This document shows positions 34,117 to 45,314 of a stretch of DNA of 64,000 nt, in pieces. Position 1 is the stretch's first letter. Every line of letters begins with the position of its first letter. The notes under the pieces are model-generated. The model searched no databases. It was given only the letters and a program-made list of their open reading frames with translations, and was not told the DNA's origin. Origin of the DNA: Chondrus crispus (taxonomy: Eukaryota; Rhodophyta; Florideophyceae; Gigartinales; Gigartinaceae); assembly GCF_000350225.1 (NCBI RefSeq), contig NW_005179212.1, positions 41,013-105,012 of the forward strand. The letters are read 5' to 3'. Both the position numbers and the translations under genes were made by a program.

Positions 34117-35052
34117 TGTAGTGCAATACGCATCTGAAAAGGGGTGTGAAAAGAAGTGAAAAAGGAAAAAAATTGGATACTATAGTCTGGGTTTGGGGGA
34201 CACACGTGTGCGACGAAGCGCACGATTATTTTTAATCATTTAACTTATTTACTAATTAGATCTAGAATCTAGAGCCGGGAGCTACTCTACTCGCCCCGGC
34301 GGGGCTCTATATAACTTAGCCCTTTGACCGAACAAGTCAATAAACCAACCCGAGTTGCCAGAGTCTGATATCGCCTTGGTTGAAGTTCGTCTTTTACAAG
34401 ACATTTCTTTTAACTACAGATTACTTTATCCTTTGCACTCGGGGGTCCCCTTTTTCCTTACCAATTTTACTTTATTTCCCTATCCTAATTTCCCTTAATC
34501 TTGAGTTGGTCCCACCTTGTAGGATTGCGATCCGCAACGTGACGTCATTAGCCATGGGGCTTCTGTGTTGGTGCACCAGTGGTGCTATTGTCAGCGTTGG
34601 TTCCATCGGAATCTGGTTGGGACCGATCCGGTGTTGGTACTTTGCCATCGGGCAGTACGAAGGTGTAGCGCTCCTACGTTTTCTTCTTTCCCGACGGCCT
34701 ACGTTGCGACGTCCCCGTCCAAGACCTTATCAAGGGTATAAGGTGTACAAGGCGCTTTTCGAGCATTGGATTTACGACCCATCGGACCAGGTTTACCTAA
34801 ACACCCCTCCCAACTCGTCGAGCAGTTGCCTTTACAAGTCTCTACCACTATTTACCGATCCCGGGCTGGGCCCTTCTCTTTGCCCCCCCTATCAGGGATC
34901 CGAGCTACTGCGGGCCGCAAACCCGCTTAAGGAGGACAGGGAGCTTCGAACACTCCGTAGCGCTGTGCCGTTTGCAGTTGTTGTTTTTGTTGTTGTTATT
35001 TGTGTTGGACCATCGGATCTTAGTCTCTGCCTGACAGGCGCATTGCACTACA
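34117..35052 (+). mobile_element. Nested solo LTR (family 1, copy D) with CCGAT target duplication
   Basis: TGTAGTGCAA at 34117 to TTGCACTACA at 35052, flanked by CCGAT at 34112-34116 and 35053-35057. The protease frame of the surrounding element reads to the right border (...GPIQDI) and resumes at the left border (DANNRPLRTLG), so the insertion cleanly split an existing gene. It lies opposite to the host element's orientation. Confidence 0.93.
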
Positions 35053-37750
35053 CCGATGTCTTGGATCGGTCCGAAGGACACAAGAGTTTCCATTCCTGCG
35101 GGAAGCTCGGATCTCCGAATGAGATTAGGTCCCGCGCCGGTGTCCAACACGTACAGTACACGGCTCATCAATCCGACCGTCGGTCCAATGTCCGCGAAGA
35201 CTTTGTAGTTTTTCCTCGCCAGGACTAAAATTTTCTCGGGACATTCCCCGCGCTTGACCCTGTACCAGGGGCGTCGGACTTGCTCCAGCGGATCGTCCTT
35301 GCCTCTTCGCAGAATCTTCTTGACCCCAATGGGTCCTTTCGGTTTATCGACGATTCCAACTGTCTCCTCGTCGTTGACTGCCTCCTTCGCTAAAGGCGGG
35401 GAACGGGACTGGGTCCCGTATATGGTCCGCCCGACTGACACATGTCTCTCCTTTCGAATTATTTGAGATTCCCCCTCTTAGTTTTCCTGTCGCTGCAGGT
35501 TTCTTCTCCAGTCCGACGACGGCCCCGCGGCCGGCCTTCCTGATGTTCGGTTCGAACCTTCGGCAGAGGCACTCGGTGTGCTCGCCGTCCGATTCGAACC
35601 ATTGTTTTACCTTCAGGTAACTTGTGGACGGAATTCCCAACCTCTCCATCGGGGAGAGTTCCTCGCAGTTCTTCAGAACTCGGTGCATCTCTCGGAACGA
35701 GAGCAAACACGTGGGCGCTCCTTGCCCCTTCTCGTAGCAATGGTATCATACGAGGCCATGCTTCTTCGGAGGGTACGGCGACCTTGGCGGTCCTCGGGCC
35801 GTCGGCCGGCCCGTCCAGCCCGGTCTTCTGAAGGCCATACCGTTGTCTTCCATCGGATTTCTTGGCGCTGGCGTGTGTCCGCGCCCTCGAAACGCTAACA
35901 CGGGATCCGTGGCTTCTGTATACAAGTCCGTCGTATACGTGAGCGTCTGTAGCGTAGAAATCCCACTAGCCCCGTGCTTCCCGTCTCTAAATTACTCCGA
36001 GGGATCATAAAAATCGCCCTCGGCGACCAGTGCTCCTGCGTATCCATTTTCTTTCTGATCAACAGTACTAGGTCCTCTGGACGCAGACAGTGAGTCGGCC
36101 AAGTGGACAGCGCCGCGCGTTTTTCGCGTGGGGTGCGAAGGCTTTTCCTTCCCTCCATCCTTAGCGTCGATGGCGCTTGGATGGTGACTCTCCTAGTCTT
36201 CCTCTCCTTGGCGCAGCTCGCCGAGCCATGCGCCTTCGCGTAATTAACTAGTCTCAAAAACGAAACGTCCCGATTGTCTTGTCAGTATTGAGATACCATC
36301 GGCTTGATACTCGAACCGAGTCCTTCAATAAACATCGTCATTTGTTCTTCCATCGAATGTACGTTTCCACATCGATTGCTCGCGTCCGTCAGACGGATAT
36401 AAAATTCCAGAAGCTATAGCTTCTGTACTTCCCGTAACGCGAGTACGGCTTGGCGGATCGCCTCATCCGTGGCGAAGCTTCGCAATAGCCACTGTACGGC
36501 CTCCGTCCAGACGGATATTTCCCCATGGTGGGACCCAACCGTTTGTGACATCGAAGTGTACTGTCTCAGGGCGATTACGCTGAGGAACTCCGGTAGCAAG
36601 CGGATCGCTTGGCCTTCGTTCATCTCCTGGGTGTCGAATTCTTGGACTATCTTGGCTAGAAAGTCTAGAACTAATACGCCATCTTCCGCTGTGAACGTAT
36701 TGTCTCTCTTCACCTTTGGTGGTATGTCTCTTCTGATCTTTCGCACGGTGGTCCGCCGCTTGCTCGACAAACGTGTCTGCGGGTTCCGCAGGCGGTACGT
36801 CCTGCACGAAAGCAACTTCTTGAAGAGGTGGTTGGTCGGATTTAATTCTTCCAACTCCTTCCATCACGGTCCGCGCCGCGTCGTGATGTCTTTTGGCTCC
36901 GCTTCCTTGTCTCTCCGCGAGGCAGACGAAGTGACTCTGCCTCTTTTGGAGCTCCTCTTATTTGACGAAATTCCATTTCCTTCTGTCGATCTTCGGTCGG
37001 AATTTCTTGAATGGTTCGACGAGCCGTCGTCACCATTTTCTTTTGAAACATTCGACTCCGAATTTGAGTCGCAGTTTTCGCGGTCGTCACTACAGTGACT
37101 TTTCTTCTTCCCTCGGCCTTTGGCCGACTTGGGGCTCTTCCACTTGGAGTCCCGGATCTGGGCTGACTTGTCCTTCTTCGTTCGACTGTTGAGTTCTTCT
37201 CCGTCGGAGAGCGGTCCCGCTTCCAATCTTGGTTCAGCTCGGCCCGCAGCTTGCTCAACGTCCTTGAGTCGCCGCGAAGCGCGGTAAAACCGGTCGTCGA
37301 TGTTGTTCTTTGTCTTGGCCAGCGTTTTCAGGGCCTGATTTGCGTCTCGCCGCGCTTCCTTCGCGGCGAGCTTTAGCGAATCCAGCACTTCCGGATCTCG
37401 GCCCGGGGATGCATCGGTACTTAAATTCTCAACGAGAACCACACGGGCTGTCAGCTCTTCAAGCGCAGCGCGGAATTCGGATTTAGCAACTCCTGTTGCT
37501 TCTGAAAAATGCCCAGATGTTCGTGGAAGTTGCTCTTCGTCTCCTGACGAATCTCCTCGCTCAACTTCTCGAACTTCTCTTCCAGGCCATTTTTCCCAAC
37601 GGCTGGCCCCGAAGGGGACGCTTCTGCAACTGGATCAGAAGCCGATTTTCGTTGGCTTCGTGTACAAGGTCCTCGCGGAATCCTCGACTCTTGAGCTTAT
37701 CCAGCTCTTCTGACCCCAAGACCGACGTCCTTGGGTTGGCTTGATGCCAT
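35053..37750 (-). pseudogene. Gag and protease start of the chromovirus
   Basis: Read downward from about 37750 (probable Gag ATG, CAT at 37748-37750). Gag N-part and coiled coil (36864-37442: LDSLKLAAKEARRDANQALK). Capsid-like segment (36414-36854: FTAEDGVLVLDFLAKIVQEF, RLLPEFLSVIALRQY, AVQWLLRSF). Linker (35344-35749). Protease with the active-site motif YVLDTGAGPNLIRRSELP (about 35100-35160). Frames change repeatedly, so the region is dead. No CCHC knuckle was clearly seen. Confidence 0.7.
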
Positions 37751-37853
37751 GGTCGGCTCTTAATAAACGAGACCTATCGAACTAATTTACCTATTTCCGA
37801 CTTCTGATTTCAGTTCCAGATTCTAGGTTGGGCTTCGTAGTTTCCAGATTCTA

Positions 37854-37866
37854 GGTTGGGAGACCA
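37854..37866 (-). other. Primer-binding site of the chromovirus
   Basis: On the minus strand TGGTCTCCCAACC starts four bases after the 5' LTR end. This would pair with a tRNA whose 3' end reads GGGAGACCA. The adjacent block TTCCAGATTCTAGGTTGGG is duplicated in tandem (about 37804-37860). Confidence 0.55.
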
Positions 37867-37870
37867 CTTA

Positions 37871-38885
37871 TGTAGTGCAATGTGCCTGTCGGGCTGGAAC
37901 CAGGGTCCAACGGTCCAGCAATAACACAACCAACAAACAACAACCAACAAGAGTTGCGGACGGCACAGCCCTACGGAGTGTCCGATTCTCCCTTTCCCTT
38001 TAAGTGCGTTTGCGGCCCACAGTAGCTCAAATCTCTGATAGGGGGGGCAAAAGGAAGATGCCCGGCCCGGGACGAATGGTGGTAAAGTCTTGTACAGGCA
38101 GCTGCTCGTCGAGTTCGGAGCGGTGATTAAGAAGCCGGGCCCGATGGGTCGTAAAGCTAATGCTCGCTGACCGCCTGGTACACCTTATACCCTTGATAAG
38201 GTCTTCGACGGGGGCGTCGCAACGCAGCCCGACGGGAATTAGCAAACACGTAGCAGCGCTACACCTCCGTACTGCCCGATGGAAAAGTACCGACACCGGA
38301 ACGGTCGCAACCTGTATCCGATGGAACCAACACTGTCCTGCATACACAACAGAACCTTCGAGGGAAACGTCGTTACAACAGCCTCCGTCGGTGGTCGTAA
38401 ACATGTAGCAGCGCTACACCCACGTGTCGCCGGATGGCCAAGACACCTACACCGGTCCGGCCGCAACCAAAGCCGATGGCACCAACACAAGATAAGGGAA
38501 TAGAAATAGAGATAGAAATAGAAAAGGAGAGGTGAAATAAAGAAAAGGAAAGGGAACCCCCGAGCCCAAAGGATAACGTAATCTGTGGTAAAAGGGAGCG
38601 TCTTGGGAAAGACGGACTTCGACCAAGGCGATATTCAACTCTGGCAACTCGGGTTTCCTTTACTCACTTGGGTTGGTAACTGGACTATGCTATATAGCCC
38701 CGCCGGGGCGAGTACAGTAGCTCCCAGCTCTAGATTATAGATCTAAGTTGTAAATAGAATTAAATAATTAAAATAATCGTGCGCATCGTTGCAAACGTGT
38801 GTCCTCCAGCTCGGACCACAGTATCCAATTTTTTCCATTTCTCACTTCCTTTCACCCCCCTACCCGAGACCGGTATTGCACTACA
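37871..38885 (-). mobile_element. LTR (family 1, copy E), 5' LTR of the chromovirus
   Basis: Reverse orientation, TGTAGTGCAA at 37871 to TTGCACTACA at 38885; the PBS lies on its internal (left) side. Closely similar to copy C. Its outer flank (ACGAT) runs straight into integrase coding sequence of another element. Confidence 0.88.
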
Positions 38886-40536
38886 ACGATGAGGGCAGCG
38901 AGGCCCTCCTGGAAAATGTGCACTGGGACCCGCCGCAAGACCGTCGGGACGGTTGTCACGAGCTCGCGATAACTCCCGAGGAACGCGACGCTGCGTCCAT
39001 CTCGGGTGAGAAATTTATACGCGAACAAGCTGAGGACTTTTTCTGTCGCTTCGCCGCAAAAACCGTCGGGACGCCGACCTCGAAGTTCGACATCGACCGT
39101 TACGGATTTCTCGTGAGGACGTCCCCGCTGGACGGGACCCTACAGCGCGTGGTACCGACTCGGTTGCGCCCCGGGTACTGTACCTGGCACACCATCCAAG
39201 GTTGGCAGGTCACCCGGGAGCGACGAGTATGTGCTACACCCTTCGCAGGGAGTACTACTGGCCACATATGGCCAGCGACGCGTTTGCGATCGTACGGAAT
39301 TGCACCTCGTGTGCGGCGACCCGCGGGACGCTTTTCAAGAACCAAAAGGATCTCAAGCTATTCCCCGCGGCGGGCCCCCTGGAGTTCGTCGCAATGGACT
39401 TCCTGGGGCCTCTGCCCAAGAGCGCGCACGGAAACCAACGCGTTTTGGTTATCACCGATCGGTTCTCGAAATTAACGCGCAGTATCTCACTCGGGACCAC
39501 AACCGCTTCGGTCGTCGCAAACGCGTTTTTGGACAACTGGGTCTACGTTTACGGAGCGCCGCACTACTTATTAACCGATAATAGCCCTCAGTTCGCTGCG
39601 AAATTATTCGACGCGATATACGCCCTCCTGGGGGTGCGGCATTATCTCACGACGGCCTACCACCCCCAGTCGAATGGGCAGACCGACCGGTTCAATCGCT
39701 CGCTGGGGCAACGTATCCGGCACTACCTGGTAGAGCACCAGTGCGATTGGGACACTACGTGCAGCCGCTGACCTTCGCGTATAATACGCAGGTCCACCGG
39801 TCGAGGGAGACGACTCCGTTCGACCTGGTGTTAACGCGCCCACTGTCCGGTTTAATTCTACCTGGTACTGTACTGCAGGACACAGGCACCCATCGAGAGG
39901 ACCCGTGGACCCTGGTGCAGTACAAGAGGGCCACGCTGTGCAAGCTCCGCGACGCCCTCGACCGCGAACGGACGACACTCACCGCATGGCGAAAGCGGTA
40001 CAAGGATATTTTCGATCGAAAATCGTGTCGACAAGAAGGTCCGCTTCCGTCCGGTCGTGAGGGCGGGCGATTTCGTCTACGTGGATCGCCCGCCCCGTCC
40101 GCTGAGAAGCTTCGAGCGTCCTTCGCGTGCTCAAAGTCCGACCGACACGGAGGACCTCTCCGTCAAGCTGTTTCCCAAAACGGAGGGTCCATTTTGCGTG
40201 CGCTCCGCTACGGACACCACGGTCCTGATCGAACAGGATGGCGTGGAGAACCGCGTGAGTATCAACCGCGTGACAAAGATGCCGCGCGGGCCGGGGGATA
40301 TCGTCACCCAGCCCATTTCGACCGAACCGGACGCACAGGCCGCAACGCCGCGCTTGGTATACGTCGTTGACCTCATTGTCGGACACCGTACGAGGCGTGG
40401 TGGAATTGACTGCAAGGTCCGCTGGTTCGGGAATTCCGCCATGGACGATACCTACGAGCTCGCCGATGGGCTCCCGCAACGGTTTATGGAGTGGTATTGG
40501 CGCACGCGCCAACGAAGGACGACCACGCACGCATAA
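38886..40536 (+). pseudogene. Integrase and chromodomain of a truncated plus-strand gypsy element
   Basis: Begins inside pol at the LTR E border. The order is: segment before the zinc finger (SGEKFIREQAEDFFCRF); frameshift near 39175; zinc finger (AGHPGATSMCY...YYWP, NCTSC) and catalytic core (VAMDFLGPLP, LLTDNSPQF, HPQSNGQTDRFNRS) to 39771; frameshift; QPLTFAYNTQVHRS; frameshift near 40050; AGDFVYVDRPPRP and a degenerate chromodomain (LVYVVDLIVGH, CKVRWFGNSAMDDTYE) ending at 40536. The catalytic Glu is replaced by Asp (GQTDR). RT and RNase H are absent. Confidence 0.8.
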
Positions 40537-41360
40537 CGCAACTCTTGGCCACGCTTGGCCGCACAGTTCCGACGAGGGCGCTCGCACGCGCTTACGGAAA
40601 TGGAAGGGACTACCGAGAACCGGTTCATTGTATTGAGATGTATCGTGTTGGCCAACTTTTACTTTAGGAAGGAGGGCAGGTTGCTGAGTGTGAGTGAAAG
40701 AGTTGGTGCCGAGGTTTACTTTGGAGCCGTCTTCCGGCGATACTTATACACTTCGAGTGTTACATTATCGCTGTACTCCGACCCCTGGTAAACCGTACTC
40801 AACTATGCGCGATCAAACGCGGTCCTCTTATGGCCCGACCATACTGCTCGATTTCCACCTTATGAATCCGTTCCTAACTATCAGCGCACAACTATTTCTA
40901 CACATTCCAGATGACTGTAAACCATGGCCCTATGCATACAACTGTTTGACACTTTACTAATCGGCATCCAGACATGCCAGACTTCATCGTTGTGCGCCGG
41001 ACAACTTGGCACATGTCTATTTCCAACAACGCAACCTTTTTTCATGTCACAATCGCCATACGTATCCTTGTTTCTCACCTGACTAATTTCGCCAAGCATT
41101 GTCAGATAATTATGGGAGGTTACAACAGTGTGCATCCAGACTTTCTATACAACTCACATGAGAATACATGCCAATCAAACGAGTACTGTCATGAACTTGC
41201 ATCCAACGGCGCACCATGACGAGAGCACAGTGCAACGGCGCGTGCTCACGCAAGATTGGCATACAGCTCGCATGCAGCGTGACGCGTACACAGAATAATC
41301 ACAAAACTGTATTCCTCTCACGAGATGTACTTGTTGTACTTTTGATTCACATGTACTGTA
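40537..41360. other. Intergenic or post-pol sequence, nothing recognised
   Basis: Short ORFs without domains on both strands. It may be the 3' untranslated part of the element to the left. Confidence 0.4.
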
Positions 41361-42402
41361 TGTAGTGCAATGCGCCTGACAGGCAGAGACCGCGGTCCGA
41401 TGGTCCAGCAAAAACAACAACAGCAACAAAAAGAAGAACTGCCGACGGCACAGTGCTACGGAGTGTCCGACTCTTCCTTCTCCGTTTAAACGAGCTTGCG
41501 ACTCGTAGTAGCTCAGATCCCTGATAGGGGGGGTCACAAAGAAACGGCCCGGCCCGGGATCGATGTGGCAGAGACTTGCGAAGAGAACTGCTCGGCGAGT
41601 GTGGGGTGGGGCGTGTACGTAGGTACCCCGGTTCCACTGGGTTGTAAGGCCAATGCTCGGTGAGCTTCTTCCGCACCTTGTAACGCGACAAGGCCTTCGA
41701 CGGGGGCGTCGCAACGCAGCCCGACGGGATGAAAGGAAAGGAGCAGCCCTACACCAACTGTGCCGCACGATGGCTCGAAACACCTTCACCGGTTCGGTCG
41801 CAACCGAGGCCGATGGCACTAACACTGGCTTGTACACACGACAAAGCCCTTCGAGGGAGACGTCGTTGCAACAGTCTCCGTCGGAAAATAGGTCACAGTA
41901 GCAGCGCTACGTCAACTTTGTCGCCCGATGGCCAAGACACCTACACCGGTTCGGTCGCAACCGAGGCCGATGGCACCAACACAAGATAAGGGAAAATACG
42001 TAGAATTAGAGATAGAAAAGGATAGGGAAATAAAGGAAAAGGAAAGGGAACCCCCGAGCGCAAAGGATGAAGTAATCTGTAGTAGAAGGGAATATCTTGT
42101 GAAAGACGGACTTCGACCAAGGCGATATCAGACTCTGGCAACTCGGGTTACCTTTACTGACAGTGGGCTAAGGTAAATATCGTCCCGCGGGAGCCACTAC
42201 AGTAGCTCGCGGCTCTAGATCCTAAATCTAATGTAATGTCAGCCAAATTAATGCTAACTAATTCACTAAATAAAAGTAATAATTAAAATAGAAACTGTGC
42301 AAATATTCACACGTGTGTCCATCAATCCCGGACTACAGTATTCACATTCCAACTTAGTTTCTTTTCCCTTCACCCCCTTGTGCAACCCCTTATTGCACTA
42401 CA
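41361..42402 (-). mobile_element. Solo LTR (family 1, copy F) with near-perfect target duplication
   Basis: TGTAGTGCAA at 41361 to TTGCACTACA near 42402, reverse orientation. Flanks CTGTA (41356-41360) and CCGTA (42403-42407) match at four of five bases, consistent with a duplication that has since mutated. Two copies of an internal module ending CGATGGCACCAACAC or similar lie at about 41736-41825 and 41898-41983. Confidence 0.85.
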
Positions 42403-43789
42403 CCGTACTCGGACACGCACCGGATTGCAAACAGTCTGACACCGTAAAACTGTAAACCCTCATGTGCATATACGTGGATGCGTGTACATGTGTACGTACA
42501 CGAATCCACCTGGCGACGTGTACATGTGTACAAATCATACATGTGTCCCGCCCGGGGGCTCCAGGCAATTACCCATTACAACCATGGCGAACCACTTGAA
42601 ACCCCCAAAACAATGTAATTATGGCATATACAGGCCATTTAAGGTACATCACAAGGCGATGACACACACGTGGAGAACGCTCGACAAAAGGATTTGCAGC
42701 ATTAGACCTGAGAGCCAATAGAATTGCAGTATTTTCTGTCTAGTCTAGAGTGCTATGGGCCAAGGTTCCACTTGGCAAAACTGTGCAAATTTGTATAACC
42801 CTCCAAGAGGCCACTTTCGTCCCCGGAACCCCAAAATCTGGGATTTTGCACCTGTCATGCCGTCATATGGGTGAGAGCGTCCGGAACGTCCAGTCATGTA
42901 CACGTGTCGCTCGATTTTGACCTTTTCAGATAACAGCATGTGGTCGCACATTTTCAATAGAGAAACTACTGCTTGGTGCCATGCTTGGGCGGACGCGCCG
43001 CTCGCGCCGCTCTTAGGATGGAAAAGAGACGGAGATTCTTTACAAATTGGCCAGCCCTCCGGGAGGGTTGTCGACAAGGGGAATTTATCCCAACCATCCG
43101 CACGCGGATCGCGTCGCTCGCGGCGCCTCGGGATCGCTTCTTGGAGGCGCCCTGCTCGCAGCGGGCAGCGGCGGGGACTTTTTCGCGCGTGCTGTACGCC
43201 GCGACGCGCGAACCGCATCACACGAATTGCCGCGCGCGAGCGTCGGCTCGGCCAACTCGGTGGCCGGCTGCATCTCGCCGCGTCGTCGGCGTCGCGATCG
43301 AAGTGCCGGAGCCGCTCTGGTCGACGCCGAAGCCCCAGCAGGGCTCAACGGCGCACCGTACGGAGGCGCGGCAGGGGAATTCTCGCGGTCGACCGTTTTC
43401 GGGTGTGGAAAGAGCTACTGTATGCGAGTGTCGTCGCTGAAAAGGGGCATCGCATGGAGGAGAGTGAGAGGAATGAGTTGGATGCTGGGCGTGGATCGCG
43501 TGATGGAAATTGGAGGACGCAATTACCGAGCAGGACGAGACAGCTGGCGTAACGACTGCCAGCTCGGAGCCGTGGCGGGAGAAAGGCCCGTTCGCGCGCA
43601 AAGGGCTTCGATCTCCGCATCGCGCGCGCAGGGAAGGAGAGAAGCCGAACGGGAACCGCGTGGTCGGGTTGACGGTCGCTACAAGGACGTAGCGAAAGCT
43701 AAGAAAGAGGGTCTCTGGTATAACGACGGACGCGCGCGCGGGGAGATTACTAACCGTGCGGCCGTGCATGGTGGACACGTAGGCGAGTG
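42403..43789 (+). other. GC-rich stretch with several open frames
   Basis: Frames 42896-43552, 42973-43440 and 43047-43802 are all open because of high GC. Of these, the one with ATG at 43018 (to 43440; MEKRRRFFTNWPALREG..., 140 residues) has the most coding-like third positions, but no motif. It may be element-derived. Confidence 0.3.
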
Positions 43790-44380
43790 TGCTCACGTGT
43801 AGGGAGCGCGTGCGTGTACGGACAGGTCGTGGCGTGGCCCACGTGTACAGTAGCACACGTGTCGCCCGAGCGGTAGTCTACGAGTATTACGTGTGCGCGT
43901 TAGCACACGTGTTGTCCGTGCCGTAGTCCGTAAGCATCATGCGTGTACAGTAGTACACACGGGCAGTAGCAGCGTCCGTGCGGTAGTAGTAATTATGGCG
44001 CTAGCTTCTTAATTGTGTACAGTACCCGCCACGCACTAGGCCGCAGGTACTGTACCACTGTACTGGGACAGATGTCCGAAGCGTCCCTCTGAGGGGTCAA
44101 GAGCTGACACCCGTCCCCACCAGTAAACTGGGACAAGCTCGCCCCGTCCCTTTCGCGTCTAACCTACGACTGTTCGGTAGTTTATCCGCGCACTGGCTTC
44201 TACCGTTACCGGTCGCTCCCGTTTACGCATCACGGGGCGACTGCGCGTAACCAGCCTGTCCTCTCCCTTTTTGCGAGTTCGACCGTACCGGATCTATTCG
44301 CACCGCGCGTCCGCGTCGCGTGCTTCCTCTGTAAAGCCTCCGCCTCTCATCCAACCCAGGGCGGAGAAGAGTTATCCCAC
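43790..44380 (+). mobile_element. LTR-like fragment (family 2) with a CACGTG cluster
   Basis: Four CACGTG sites between about 43795 and 43910 are followed by repeated GTACAGTA motifs and a segment (44070-44380) similar to 16070-16400. The organisation matches the 14.4-kb copy (CACGTG cluster, then a pyrimidine-rich end). Exact borders are not defined. Confidence 0.4.
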
Positions 44381-44383
44381 GAC

Positions 44384-44698
44384 TTAGTCCGGCTCAGGCC
44401 AAACTTCCTCTTCCATCCATTCATGCGTGCAACCCGGTGTTCTCGGTTGTTCAATCTCATTCCTGACTGCAGCATAGTGACTCACACCAACCCTGCTCTC
44501 ATTTTCTCTCCATACCTTTTGTATATGACTCGAGAAGTCTTTGGAGACTTCCATCAGAGTCTCTAGAATGCTGAATTTATTGCGCCCCTCCACCTTCCCT
44601 TTGTAGTCTACGTACGAAATAAAGGCTTCACGAGCCTTTACTGAAACGAACTTCCCGAACACAGAATCCTCACATAGAGCAGCGTGTGACTTGCTCAT
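44384..44698 (-). CDS. Hypothetical small protein or gene fragment
   Basis: 104 residues from ATG 44698 (MSKSHAALCEDSVFGKFV), well-mixed composition, with SILETLMEVSKDFSSHIQK predicted helical. It ends next to the LTR-like fragment, so it may be the 5' part of a gene cut by that insertion. No family recognised. Confidence 0.35.
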   Translation of the reverse strand: MSKSHAALCEDSVFGKFVSVKAREAFISYVDYKGKVEGRNKFSILETLMEVSKDFSSHIQKVWRENESRVGVSHYAAVRNEIEQPRTPGCTHEWMEEEVWPEPD

Positions 44699-44941
44699 GT
44701 CATTGCAGCTACTACAGTAGTCGTCGGAGTCCCCTCTTCAGCGTAAGATCAATCTCAGCCGCTGTGTGAGGGTAGATACGTGATTGACTCGCGAAAAGAC
44801 GCTGAACAGTGGAAGAAGAAAGGTCGCGATGGCCAAGGCGCGTTGCGTGTCGATGGGAGAGCGACAGGCTGTGCGGGGTGCCGGAGAGTGAGATAGAGAG
44901 TGGGGAGGGTTTAGGGAGGAAGCGCGGCAATTAGGAGTGCC

Positions 44942-45016
44942 GACGACGGCAACATTTCTTTCTGAAATGTTTATGTTTTTCGCGGACGACGGCAACATTC
45001 GAAATGTTTATGTTTT
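44942..45016. repeat. Two-copy tandem repeat
   Basis: GACGACGGCAACATT followed by GAAATGTTTATGTTTT occurs at 44942-44984 and 44985-45016; the second copy lacks 11 internal bases. The junction AACATTCGAAATGTT is itself palindromic. Confidence 0.8.
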
Positions 45017-45257
45017 CAGAGGTTTGTTTCTCTTTAGAGTTTCCCTTACGCAGAGATCCATACATCTTAGCTGGACCAACACGGAGATTAGCGCCGAGAA
45101 ATGCTTACGCTGGCTTTAAGCCAGGCGTTTATCTGCCCTTTTTAAATTTGAAGATTGGCGTCGGTGCCAATGAGGTGTTGCCAAGGTCGGGGCTGGCTGT
45201 GTGCCAGGCGGTTGCGTGTAAGGAGAGGGGTAGTGTAATGGAGCCAGAAATAGTTTA

Positions 45258-45314
45258 AAATTTGGCCTCTGACGAATAATTTAAACTTTAAATTATTCGT
45301 CAGGGGCCAAATTT
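45258..45314. repeat. 28-bp inverted repeat with a 1-nt centre
   Basis: Arms 45258-45285 and 45287-45314 (AAATTTGGCC..TGACGAATAATTTAAA) pair with a single mismatch around one C. This would extrude as a near-perfect cruciform. Confidence 0.92.

Larger units (their letters stand above)
25257..38885 (-). mobile_element. Ty3/gypsy chromovirus, 13.6 kb, minus strand, decayed, with a nested LTR
   Basis: Bounded by LTR C (25257-26374) and LTR E (37871-38885). In minus-strand order it holds 5' LTR, PBS, Gag, protease, RT, RNase H, integrase, chromodomain, a 3.7-kb post-pol region, polypurine tract and 3' LTR. A solo LTR of the same family (34117-35052) interrupts the protease. The outer flanks AAAGC and ACGAT are not a target duplication; with other element fragments on both sides, later recombination or deletion at one end is likely. 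Coding is broken by many frameshifts, so it cannot move on its own. Confidence 0.8.

Noticed and set aside
38789..38885. ORF start inside LTR E for the integrase fragment
   Set aside because: The open frame crosses the LTR border by chance; the integrase homology begins at the border.
42896..43802. A real gene in each of the three open plus frames
   Set aside because: All frames are open because of high GC; at most one could be coding and none has a motif.
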